Shown here: positions 40,780 to 48,939 of the stretch, piece after piece | How the letters are laid out: every line of letters begins with the position of its first letter | Numbering within the stretch: position 1 is the first letter of the stretch | Assembly (NCBI RefSeq): GCF_000243215.1 | Contig: NZ_JH594596.1 | Location: 2,316,392 to 2,380,391 of the forward strand | DNA: 64,000 nt | Origin: Odoribacter laneus YIT 12061 | GTDB taxonomy: Bacteria > Bacteroidota > Bacteroidia > Bacteroidales > Marinifilaceae | Direction: 5' to 3' | The notes under the pieces: generated by a model | Database searches by the model: none | What the model was told of the DNA's origin: nothing | The model's input: the letters and a program-made list of their open reading frames with translations, nothing else | Made by a program: the position numbers and the translations under genes

Positions 40780-41814
40780 ATGACACAAAAAGCAATCACG
40801 ATTAAAGATTTAGCTGCAAAATTAAATATTTCTGTATCCACAGTATCCCGTGCCTTAAAAGACAATCCGGAAATCAGCCAGCAAACCCGGAAAACAGTAC
40901 AAGCTCTTGCCAAAGAACTAGGCTACAAACCCAATCCCATAGCAGTAGCTCTTAAAACGCACAAAAGCCATACCATCGGTATCGTGGTACCTCAAATTGT
41001 AAATACTTTTTTTGCAACTGTCGTAAAGAAAGTAGAAGAAGTAGCCGACAAATACGGATATAACGTATTAGTAGCCTCCTCTAACGAAAGCTTTGAAAAA
41101 GAAAAGAAAAATATCGACGTCTTTTTGGCTAACCGGACAGACGGGATCATCCTTTCTATTTCAAAAGCGACCAGTTCTTACGAACACATTAAAAATATAC
41201 AAAATCAAGGAGTTCCCTTAGTTTTATTCGATCGGACCACCAAAGAACTAGACGTCTCGAAAGTCATTGCAGATGATGCAGATGCAGCTTACAAAATCGT
41301 ACAACACCTCATTCATGGGGGAGCGAAAAAAATTGCTCTCCTCACAGGACCGGAACATATGTCTATCGGTAAAAACCGGATGAAAGGATATCTGAAAGCC
41401 ATGACTATTAATAAACTGGAAATCAACACTGACTACATCGTCAGATGTGAAGATTTTTCCGTTAAATCGGCCAAAGAGGCCACCAATCGCTTACTGAACC
41501 TAAAAAATATTCCGGACGCCATTTTCGGTATTAACGACGATATGGCCATAGGAGCCATCGAAGCCATCAAAGAAAAAGGGCTCAAAATACCGGAGGACAT
41601 TGCCGTATTCGGTTTTTCCAATACCAAACGTTCCCGTTATATGAATCCCTCCGTCAGCACGGTCAACCAGTTCCCCGAAAAAATCGGAGAAATAGCTGCC
41701 GAATTACTGTTTGAACAGATATTAACTCCCAAACATGCTCAGATTCGGGAAGAAGTCGTAAACTGTGAACTTTTGATCCGGGAATCTTCCGATCGTTCTT
41801 ATTTAAACGACTAG
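40780..41814 (+). CDS. LacI-family transcription regulator
   Basis: This 344-residue protein has an N-terminal HTH with TIKDLAAKLNISVSTVSRAL and the hinge region (YKPNPIAVALKTHKSHTIGI). A periplasmic-binding-like effector domain completes it (ILSISKATSSYEHIKNIQ, FGINDDMAIGAIEAIKEKG, AVFGFSNTKRSRYMNPSVST). The effector is likely a sugar. No sugar gene is adjacent; the upstream HD phosphodiesterase is only 19 bp away. The target is unknown. Confidence 0.93.
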   Translation: MTQKAITIKDLAAKLNISVSTVSRALKDNPEISQQTRKTVQALAKELGYKPNPIAVALKTHKSHTIGIVVPQIVNTFFATVVKKVEEVADKYGYNVLVASSNESFEKEKKNIDVFLANRTDGIILSISKATSSYEHIKNIQNQGVPLVLFDRTTKELDVSKVIADDADAAYKIVQHLIHGGAKKIALLTGPEHMSIGKNRMKGYLKAMTINKLEINTDYIVRCEDFSVKSAKEATNRLLNLKNIPDAIFGINDDMAIGAIEAIKEKGLKIPEDIAVFGFSNTKRSRYMNPSVSTVNQFPEKIGEIAAELLFEQILTPKHAQIREEVVNCELLIRESSDRSYLND

Positions 41815-42234
41815 TATTTTTCAAAATTGAAGGCAAAACCTTTTGTGTCATAAAAAGAAATTGCCTGAAGATTCTTTTTATCCGCCTGGATGGAGAAACA
41901 TTTACCGACCAGCTTAGAAAAGGACTCTTCAGGCAATTTTTCGTTTGCAATTTTCCATTATTCCGTTTTAAAAGGAAAATTTCCCTCTTCTTTAGGCATC
42001 CCTTTCCTCTTTTATCTGCCTTCCGATATTTATTTTTATAAAATAACCCTAAATTTTACTTGTTTTATTTGTTCTATTTATTCCTCACCTTTCTTGTATC
42101 CTTCTCTTTTTTAATACTGATTTTACAAAATTTACGTTCTTTTTCAAGAGCTGCGAATTGGCGGTTAAAGTTTGTTAAAGCAGTCCATTTATGCTTTCCC
42201 GTAATTATATTTGTATCAATCTAAAAGCAGCTTT
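41815..42234. other. Intergenic region with a long-loop inverted repeat
   Basis: AAATTGCCTGAAGA (41858-41871) and TCTTCAGGCAATTT (41926-41939) pair perfectly over 14 bases with a 54-base loop and a following T-rich stretch, so they may end lacI transcription. The rest is AT-rich. A perfect -7 element TATATTTG (42206-42213) precedes gldA, but without a clear -33 box. Confidence 0.65.
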
Positions 42235-43155
42235 ATGGATATTGTAGTAGAAAATTTATCGAAATCATTCGGTCCGCAAAAAGCAATTGACAATATTTCT
42301 TTTCAGGTAAAAAAGGGAGAAATATTGGGATTTCTGGGACCGAACGGGGCAGGTAAAACAACGACAATGAAAATCATCAGCTGTTTCCTTTTTCCGGATG
42401 CGGGCAATGTTCAGATAGGAAAATATTCCATCCGGAAAAATGCTTACAAAATCAAGCAGCACATCGGCTATCTTCCAGAACATAATCCTTTATATGACGA
42501 CATGAATGTCATCGATTTTCTGGTTTTCATTGCAAAGGTACACAATATTCCTCATTATAAAATTACAGCCCGGGTATTAGACATGTTACGTATGTGCGGA
42601 TTGGAAAATGAAAAACAGAAAAACATCCGGGAATTATCAAAAGGTTATAAACAACGGGTAGGATTGGCTCAAGCCTTAATTCACGATCCGGACGTGGTGA
42701 TTCTGGATGAACCGACCACCGGTCTGGACCCCAATCAAATTGTAGAAATCCGGGAACTGATCAAATCGATCGGAAAAGAAAAGACTATTATCCTCAGTTC
42801 TCACATCCTGGCACAGGTGGAAGCGACTTGCGACCGGGTATTGATCATCAATAAAGGAAAAATCGTAGCAGACGGGACATCTTCTGAATTACGTAAATCC
42901 AATACGGACAAATTACTTAAAATAGCCATTAAAGGAGGAGATACCAATACGGTATACGAAGCTTTGACCATGCTGGAGAATCTGGAAGACATTGAAATTA
43001 CGGGAGAGAACAGTTTTCTGATTCAAACCTCCCGCAAGCATAATATTGAAAAGGATATATTTCATCTTTGTGAAACCCAGCAATGGTACATAAAAGAGTT
43101 AATTCCCATTGAAAAGCGTCTGGAAGACATTTTTCAGCAAGTGACACAAAACTAA
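42235..43155 (+). CDS. gldA: ABC transporter ATP-binding protein, GldA-like
   Basis: I start at the ATG at 42235 (MDIVVENLSKSFGPQKAIDN, 306 residues). It shows Walker A GPNGAGKTT, signature LSKGYKQRVGLAQAL, Walker B VVILDEPTTGLDP and the His switch SSHIL. The C-terminal extension of about 80 residues is common in GldA-type ATPases. Together with the next two genes it forms the GldA-GldF-GldG set known from gliding Bacteroidota, here in a lineage that probably does not glide. Confidence 0.88.
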   Translation: MDIVVENLSKSFGPQKAIDNISFQVKKGEILGFLGPNGAGKTTTMKIISCFLFPDAGNVQIGKYSIRKNAYKIKQHIGYLPEHNPLYDDMNVIDFLVFIAKVHNIPHYKITARVLDMLRMCGLENEKQKNIRELSKGYKQRVGLAQALIHDPDVVILDEPTTGLDPNQIVEIRELIKSIGKEKTIILSSHILAQVEATCDRVLIINKGKIVADGTSSELRKSNTDKLLKIAIKGGDTNTVYEALTMLENLEDIEITGENSFLIQTSRKHNIEKDIFHLCETQQWYIKELIPIEKRLEDIFQQVTQN

Positions 43156-43189
43156 TCTGCTTATTATCCGACTCCTTGTTTTAGACGAT

Positions 43190-43912
43190 ATGAAAACCAT
43201 TAAAATAATCATAGGCAAAGAACTCAATACAGCTTTCAATTCCTGGAGTATTTACACAGGTTACCTCTTATTTTTCTGTATTTGCGGATTTATTTGCTGG
43301 TTATCCGTATCGAATATCTTTTCGTTGGGACAAGCCAATATGATGCCTTTTTTTACAGTCATCAACTGGACCACCTTTTTCCTCATCCATGCCTTAACGA
43401 TGAAATCGGTAGCCGATGAAAAGAAAAACGGAACGCTGGAGCTTTTGCTGACAAAACCAATCCGAACCAATCAGCTCATCGCCGGAAAATTCTGGTCGCA
43501 GCTTTTCATTGTCCTCATTGCCTTAGTGTTAACCTTGCCTTATTATTTTACCATGGCTTTTTTAGGGCATATCGATCATGGAGCCGTTATTTTAGGTTAT
43601 TTCGGTCTCGTTTGTATTAGCTCCTGTTATATCAGTATCGGTATTTTTGCTTCCTCTTTTGCTAAAACACCTGTGACAGCATTTTTTATCAGTCTAGGCA
43701 TCGGACTCTGTTTTCAATTGCTATTTGGCATATTGGCCCAACAATTCAGTTCCGGTTTAGCAGCAGGTCTATTTACTTATTTATCTATTTCAGAACATTT
43801 TGATTCTCTTTCCCGGGGAATTTTAGATTCCAGAGACGTTATATACTTCATTTCGGTAATTGTTCTCTTTCTTTCTTTATCGAAATTATTTATTTGTAAA
43901 ACACGGTTTTAA
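43190..43912 (+). CDS. gldF: ABC transporter permease, GldF-like
   Basis: This 240-residue protein has six membrane helices in the ABC-2 pattern, with ADEKKNGTLELLLTKPIRTNQLIAGKF after the second helix. It is 34 bp past the ATPase gene and 9 bp before the GldG-like gene. Length and pattern match GldF, the membrane part of the Gld ABC complex. Confidence 0.87.
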   Translation: MKTIKIIIGKELNTAFNSWSIYTGYLLFFCICGFICWLSVSNIFSLGQANMMPFFTVINWTTFFLIHALTMKSVADEKKNGTLELLLTKPIRTNQLIAGKFWSQLFIVLIALVLTLPYYFTMAFLGHIDHGAVILGYFGLVCISSCYISIGIFASSFAKTPVTAFFISLGIGLCFQLLFGILAQQFSSGLAAGLFTYLSISEHFDSLSRGILDSRDVIYFISVIVLFLSLSKLFICKTRF

Positions 43913-43921
43913 GATGATTTC

Positions 43922-45427
43922 ATGAAACAGCTTATACGAAATAACATCTATATTATTGTCTGTATTCTTCTGATAAACATAGGCATGTCTTTTGTGTTTA
44001 TCCGGATCGATTTTACGTCGAATAATCGCTATTCATTGAGTAAGGTAAGTAAAACCATAGTTCAAAACACCCTCGATCCGATCACAGTTGATTTTTATGT
44101 AACCGAGAACTTGCCTCAGGATCTGAAAAAGCTGGCCAAAGAATTCGTCTATTTGTTGAAAGAATATAAATCTTTAAGCAATGTTAATTTTACTATTAAT
44201 ATCATACATCCTAATAATGAGCAAACGAGGCAAAAAGCTATAGAAGCGGGTATTCAGCCCTTGTTGATAGAAATCAGCGAAAGGGATCTGGAAAAGATTC
44301 AGAATATTTTTATGGGAGCCATTTTCCGGATCGGGAATAAACAAAGTGTTATTCCTTTCATCAATCACAATACTCCTTTAGAATACGAAATCACCCGCCT
44401 TTTAAAACAAAGTACCGATACGTTAAAGCCCCGGGTGGGATTTATTAAAGGGCATCGGGAAGCTTCTCTGGGACAAATGCCGCAATTGATCAATGAATTA
44501 TCCCATCTGACAGATATTTCTGTCATCGATTTATTCAACACTCATGAACTGGAACGCTACAATGTGTTGTGTATTATCGATCCGAAGGATGTATACAGTC
44601 CTTATGAAAAAGAACAAATTGACAAATACCTGAGGGAGGGAGGCAGGCTGTTCATAGCTCTCAACCATGCAGTAGGGCAAATCAACGAAAGTCAGAACAA
44701 CGGTTTTATCAATTGGACAGGTATCGAAGATATCCTGGAAGAAAAAGGCTTGAAAATTCAATATGATTTTGTGGTAGACAACAACTGCGGAACAATTACC
44801 GTCAATCAGCAAAACGGTTTTATGAATTACCAGAGTAGTGTGAGTTTTCCTTATCTTCCTATCATTACAAATTTTAGCAAGCATACGATTACCCACGGCT
44901 TAAACGCATTATTGCTGCCTTTTGCCAGTAGTATTCAACAAGTGAAGACAAACTCTACTTATATTTTCACACCTTTAGCAACCACCTCCTCCATTTCCGG
45001 CAGGCAACAAGCCCCGATTTTCTTTAACCTGCAAAAACAATGGACACGCCGTGATTTTAATAGTCCTCATAATATTGTAGCCGCCCTGCTAACAAATGAA
45101 GACAACAACAGCGCCATCGTAGCCATAACGGATGCCGATTTTTTGATTAACGACGTAGGGATATTCGCACACCCTTTGCGCACGGATAATATTAATTTTG
45201 CAATCAATTCGATCGAATGGCTGGCCGATAATTCCGGTCTGATCAAACTCCGCAATAAGTTTACAACTTTTGCTACCCTGGAGCCAATTGACGATTATGC
45301 CAAAAATTTCCTGAAATATTTTAACTTTCTTCTCCCAATTATTCTAACGTTAGGGTATGCAGGCATCCGCTTCCGGTTCAATCGGAATAAAAGGATCAAC
45401 CGTTCCCGTCCGGGCTACATTGATTAA
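43922..45427 (+). CDS. gldG: GldG-like auxiliary protein of the ABC complex
   Basis: This 501-residue protein has an N-terminal membrane helix (IYIIVCILLINIGMSFVFI) and a periplasmic region with the ABC-type uncharacterised transport module (VDFYVTENLPQDLKKLAKEF, VGFIKGHREASLG, LREGGRLFIALNHAV). A C-terminal membrane helix (YFNFLLPIILTLGYAGI) is followed by a basic tail. This is the GldG arrangement. Its job is unproven outside gliding species. Confidence 0.87.
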   Translation: MKQLIRNNIYIIVCILLINIGMSFVFIRIDFTSNNRYSLSKVSKTIVQNTLDPITVDFYVTENLPQDLKKLAKEFVYLLKEYKSLSNVNFTINIIHPNNEQTRQKAIEAGIQPLLIEISERDLEKIQNIFMGAIFRIGNKQSVIPFINHNTPLEYEITRLLKQSTDTLKPRVGFIKGHREASLGQMPQLINELSHLTDISVIDLFNTHELERYNVLCIIDPKDVYSPYEKEQIDKYLREGGRLFIALNHAVGQINESQNNGFINWTGIEDILEEKGLKIQYDFVVDNNCGTITVNQQNGFMNYQSSVSFPYLPIITNFSKHTITHGLNALLLPFASSIQQVKTNSTYIFTPLATTSSISGRQQAPIFFNLQKQWTRRDFNSPHNIVAALLTNEDNNSAIVAITDADFLINDVGIFAHPLRTDNINFAINSIEWLADNSGLIKLRNKFTTFATLEPIDDYAKNFLKYFNFLLPIILTLGYAGIRFRFNRNKRINRSRPGYID

Positions 45428-45462
45428 ACGGGATAGCTCCAAAGATATAGCTCTCTAAACAT

Positions 45463-46353
45463 TCAAACCGATTTCAACTCCTGAAGCAAGGCTTTTAAAT
45501 GCCGGCATAGTCCTTCGCTCGCCTCAACAAGCGGTAAACGTAAACAATTAGAACGAATTGTACCTTTTACCTGTAATGCAGCTTTTATTCCTGTCGGATT
45601 CCCCTCGATAAAAAGGGCCTTACACAAATCCGACAACCGAAGATGTATCTCCACTGCAGCCCCGAAATTCCCCTCGTTCGCCAAACGCACCAGAGTAGAA
45701 AACTCCGCAGGACAAACATTGGCCGCAACAGAGATAACTCCGCTCATGCCGATAGACATCAAAGGCAATATCAGACCATCATCCCCGGATACCACCGCAA
45801 AGTCTTTTCTTTTGTATTTCAGAATTTCAGTGGCCTGTTCAAAATTCCCGCTGGCTTCTTTTACACCCACAATTCCGGGACAATCCTGAGCAAGCCGGAC
45901 AACCGTCTGTGCTGACATATTCACCCCCGTACGCCCCGGGACATTGTACAGAAAAACCGGTAAAGGAGAACTTTCACTCAACGTTTTAAAATGACGATAC
46001 AATCCCTCCTGAGAAGGCTTATTGTAATAAGGTGTCACGCTCAATACCGCACAACACTCTTTCACAAAGGGAAAATTCCGAATATTTTTCAGTACTTCTG
46101 CCGTATTGTTTCCTCCTATTCCAACCATTACGGGTAAACGCCCTTGGTTTTCTTCTAAAATAATTGTCAATACCTGCAGACGTTCCGCCTCTGTCAAAGT
46201 TGCAGCTTCAGAAGTCGTACCCAGAGCAACCAAATAATCCACTCCTCCTTGAATCACTTCCCGAACCAATTGACGCAAAGAAATTTCATCAATTTCCCCT
46301 TTTTCATTAAAAGGAGTCACCAAAGCGACACCTGTACCCCTGTAAAAATTCAT
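45463..46353 (-). CDS. dapA: 4-hydroxy-tetrahydrodipicolinate synthase
   Basis: This 296-residue class I aldolase opens GTGVALVTPFNEKGEID. The pyruvate-binding TTSEAATLTEAERL, catalytic Tyr in YYNKPSQEGLYRHF and Schiff-base Lys in GVKEASGNFEQA are all present. It condenses pyruvate and aspartate semialdehyde toward DAP and lysine, complementing lysC and lysA in this window. It starts 1 base after the stop of the DUF6913-type gene. Confidence 0.96.
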   Translation of the reverse strand: MNFYRGTGVALVTPFNEKGEIDEISLRQLVREVIQGGVDYLVALGTTSEAATLTEAERLQVLTIILEENQGRLPVMVGIGGNNTAEVLKNIRNFPFVKECCAVLSVTPYYNKPSQEGLYRHFKTLSESSPLPVFLYNVPGRTGVNMSAQTVVRLAQDCPGIVGVKEASGNFEQATEILKYKRKDFAVVSGDDGLILPLMSIGMSGVISVAANVCPAEFSTLVRLANEGNFGAAVEIHLRLSDLCKALFIEGNPTGIKAALQVKGTIRSNCLRLPLVEASEGLCRHLKALLQELKSV

Positions 46354-46354
46354 A

Positions 46355-46876
46355 TCAATATTTTTTTAATTCCGACAATACTTGTACGATACCCTCTATC
46401 AGTTCTTTTGTATGCTGAACATCCTCCAGCATAATATCCGATTCAAAATTATCCTTCGCTTTCCCGATTTTACACTTAGCCTGAGAAGTCTTTAAAATAT
46501 AATCGATCAAAGCAGAGGAACGATCCGATAAATCTAACAACAAATCGTAAGGAGTATTCAGTACCGGAGGAAGATCGGTATTCAAAATTTTTCCGCCGAA
46601 ACCCAGATCTTCATTCCGGACATATACAATATCCTGCTGTGGAGTAAGGGAAAAAGAATCAGGTACAAAGCATAATTTATGAATCTTTACGCCCTTCAGC
46701 CCTTTCGTCAACTTTTTCATCCATTCTCCGTCTTCTCTATTAGCTACCCAGAAAATCAGGCAAGTCTTCATCGTATCCGCATTGTGAAATTCTTTATCCC
46801 GCTTTACTTCTCCCATTCTTTTCAACAAAGAACTCTCCTTCATCCGATGAAAAACACCTTTAAAAATCTGTTTCAT
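46355..46876 (-). CDS. DUF6913-type small protein coupled to dapA
   Basis: I prefer the ATG at 46876 (MKQIFKGVFHRMKESSLLKR, 173 residues). The body has TCLIFWVANREDGEWMKKLT, DLGFGGKI and YDLLLDLSDRSSALIDYILK, a soluble alpha/beta protein without catalytic motifs I know. It matches my memory of the Bacteroidota family DUF6913, often found just before dapA. The two genes are separated by a single base, so translational coupling is likely. Function is unknown. Confidence 0.75.
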   Translation of the reverse strand: MKQIFKGVFHRMKESSLLKRMGEVKRDKEFHNADTMKTCLIFWVANREDGEWMKKLTKGLKGVKIHKLCFVPDSFSLTPQQDIVYVRNEDLGFGGKILNTDLPPVLNTPYDLLLDLSDRSSALIDYILKTSQAKCKIGKAKDNFESDIMLEDVQHTKELIEGIVQVLSELKKY

Positions 46877-46988
46877 ACCTGTATACTTTACCAATCTCTT
46901 GACAAAAATAATAATTTAAGTATTCTTCTGCTAATTTTGTTTCTTTTCCAACACAAAAACTTCAGGCTTCAAAAAAAACAACAAAAAA

Positions 46989-47020
46989 TTTGCAAAATCG
47001 AATTCTCTCTTCTATATTTG
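46989..47020 (+). promoter_or_regulatory. Promoter of tRNA-Arg
   Basis: TTTG (46989-46992), 20 bp, TATATTTG (47013-47020), both perfect. Transcription would start near 47027, 13 bases before the tRNA. Confidence 0.85.
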
Positions 47021-47039
47021 CACCGCTTTACAAAGCAAC

Positions 47040-47112
47040 GGACTCGTAGCTTAATGGATAGAGCACTTGGTTACGGCCCAAGAGGTTGTGGGTTCGACTC
47101 CCGCCGAGTTCA
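47040..47112 (+). tRNA. tRNA-Arg (anticodon ACG)
   Basis: Acceptor GGACTCG pairs with CGAGTTC, the anticodon stem CTTGG/CCAAG holds TTACGGC with anticodon ACG (A34 to be edited to inosine), and the T arm carries GGTTCGACTCC. The discriminator is A and CCA is not encoded. Confidence 0.97.
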
Positions 47113-47147
47113 CCTTTAAGTCCGTCACAAGACGACAAAAAGCAAAC

Positions 47148-47181
47148 AAAACCTGTAAAATCAACGATTTTACAGGTTTTT
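47148..47181 (+). terminator. Terminator of tRNA-Arg
   Basis: AAAACCTGTAAAATC and GATTTTACAGGTTTT pair perfectly around AAC and run into a T-rich tract. Confidence 0.92.
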
Positions 47182-47808
47182 CTCTTTTCCGACAACAACA
47201 AACAAACCGATCTGTCCGCCCGGAAAAAATGTCCTTATCGGATCAAGCAAAATTTCCTCTCGTTTTACACAGTAGGGACGTGCCCTAATGTGTAATTTTT
47301 ACATCATTTTGTCCGCAAGGACTTCAGATAAGAAGTATGAACCGAGAAATCTCCGTTTTTCGCAAAAAAGATCCGTCCCTCTGGGGGAAAATAAAAACTT
47401 GATTCGCAGCTTCTGCTAATTTCTGATTTTTAGCCGGGGAAATTACTCCGGTAGGCTGGATAGTTTTACGAGTTGCGATTCCGTAATTTGAATACACTAA
47501 CGTATACCGGATATCCCTGAAGCCGTTGTGTACGCACTTCTCTAAACCGATTATCAACCGACTTTCCCTCCTTCAAAAGATTATAGTGGAATTCGGGGAA
47601 AAAATAAGGCAAATCAATGGTTGGGCATCTTGTCCGGAAGAAAACGAATTAGTCAAATCGGTCCTATCATTTTGCCAAATAAAAATAAATCGGAAACGCT
47701 CGTTCTATCCTTCGGTAGTGCATTAAACCGCTCCTAAAAGAAATATCAATTTTTCCAAAACCTTACTGGATACGACAATTCCTGTTTCCCAGGACAGAGA
47801 CCCTTATT
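47182..47808. other. Gene-free region with palindromic repeat copy B
   Basis: The 627 bases between tRNA-Arg and ddl hold palindrome copy B (47264-47296), a GTCC-GCAA-GGAC mini-hairpin (about 47309-47320), and two weak overlapping ORFs (47324-47557 minus, 47526-47726 plus) that I cannot link to a family. It may be a decayed gene or an unannotated RNA. Confidence 0.5.
47264..47296. repeat. Palindromic intergenic repeat, copy B
   Basis: Arms 47264-47277 and 47283-47296 with two mismatches flank the loop ACGTG, the reverse complement of the CACGT loop of copies A and C. This copy therefore lies in the opposite orientation. The right arm is identical to theirs. Confidence 0.8.
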
Positions 47809-48780
47809 TTACAATTTTTCTTCAATGATTTCCGTCAGGATATCTTTTAACTGACGGCCCATCGCCTTTACCATTTTGGGGATAAAACTATTAGCTGTCA
47901 TTCCAGGAGTAGTGTTTACTTCCAACATTACCACTTCCTTTCCGCGGACAAATCCGTCTACCCGGATGATCCCTTCACATCGCAAAATATCATATATTTC
48001 CGAAGTCATCTCCTGTATTTTTTCCGTCACATCTTCTGAAAAACGACCCGGAATAATTTCATCCGACAGCTTCGCATCATACTTCGCATCATAATCAAAA
48101 AATTCTTTTTTCGGCACAACCTCGGCTACCGGGAAAACCACTTTCTTTCCTTTCGCTTTATATAAGCCGCAAGTGAATTCAATTCCATCAATAAAAGCTT
48201 CCACAAGTACTTCGGGACATTTTTCAAAAGCTTTATTTAAAGCTTCGTCCAACGCCTCCGCTGTCTTCACCTTTGAAACCCCAAAGCTGGATCCCTCTGC
48301 ATTGGGTTTTACAAAACACGGTAAACCGACAGCTTTCAAAATAGCTTCCCGGTCGTATTGCTTCCCCCGGAACAGAATAATCGGATTTGTTGTAGGAATG
48401 CCAAAACCCTGCAGATAGTTGGTACAAGTATATTTATCAAAAGTAAGGGCCTCACACAGCGTAGAGCAGGTGGAATAAGGAATTCCCATCATATCGAGAT
48501 ACCCCTGCAACATCCCGTTTTCCCCCGGATTTCCATGAATCGTTATATACGCATAATCAAACGTTATTTTCTCCCCTTCCTGTACAAAAGAAAAATCATT
48601 TTTATCTACTATATATCTCTTCCCGGCATATTCCACTTGCCAATCTCTCCCCTTCAAAAACATCAAATACTTATTGTACCGCTCGCCGTCTATCTCAGCA
48701 TAAATATGATTACCGGACTTTATGGAAACTTCATATTCAGAAGAATTTCCCCCTGCAATGACCACAATATTTTTTTTCAT
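47809..48780 (-). CDS. ddl: D-alanine--D-alanine ligase
   Basis: This 323-residue ATP-grasp ligase has AGGNSSEYEVSIKSGNHIY at the start, TIHGNPGENGMLQGYLDMMG, GLPCFVKPNAEGSSFGVSKV and the C-terminal metal site VMLEVNTTPGMTANSFIPKM. It makes the D-Ala-D-Ala end of peptidoglycan stems. The HGxxGENG motif is the normal one for a D-Ala ligase. It is divergent from the MATE gene. Confidence 0.96.
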   Translation of the reverse strand: MKKNIVVIAGGNSSEYEVSIKSGNHIYAEIDGERYNKYLMFLKGRDWQVEYAGKRYIVDKNDFSFVQEGEKITFDYAYITIHGNPGENGMLQGYLDMMGIPYSTCSTLCEALTFDKYTCTNYLQGFGIPTTNPIILFRGKQYDREAILKAVGLPCFVKPNAEGSSFGVSKVKTAEALDEALNKAFEKCPEVLVEAFIDGIEFTCGLYKAKGKKVVFPVAEVVPKKEFFDYDAKYDAKLSDEIIPGRFSEDVTEKIQEMTSEIYDILRCEGIIRVDGFVRGKEVVMLEVNTTPGMTANSFIPKMVKAMGRQLKDILTEIIEEKL

Positions 48781-48908
48781 TTCAATTGAATTTTAATGAC
48801 TGTCCCCTCTTATAAACCCCTCCCATACCTAACCTTCTAACGACCTTCTTCAGGGGCAAAAGTACAAAGTAAATCTCAATTTACAACTTCCCGTTTTCAA
48901 TTATTTCC

Positions 48909-48916
48909 TAACTTTG
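48909..48916 (+). promoter_or_regulatory. -7 element before the MATE gene
   Basis: TAACTTTG is a perfect -7 box, 24 bases before the ATG at 48940. The -33 region is poor, so this is tentative. Confidence 0.4.
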
Positions 48917-48939
48917 CAGCCACATTGAAAAATCATCTT

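Noticed and set aside
41890-42114. Plus-strand ORF of 74 codons after lacI
   Set aside because: It overlaps the inverted repeat, is rich in Phe/Tyr/Ser as expected of AT-rich non-coding sequence, and has no ribosome-binding site.
47324-47557. Minus-strand ORF of 77 codons in the gene-free region
   Set aside because: No family recognised, and it overlaps another weak ORF on the other strand. It is kept only as a remark in the regional entry.
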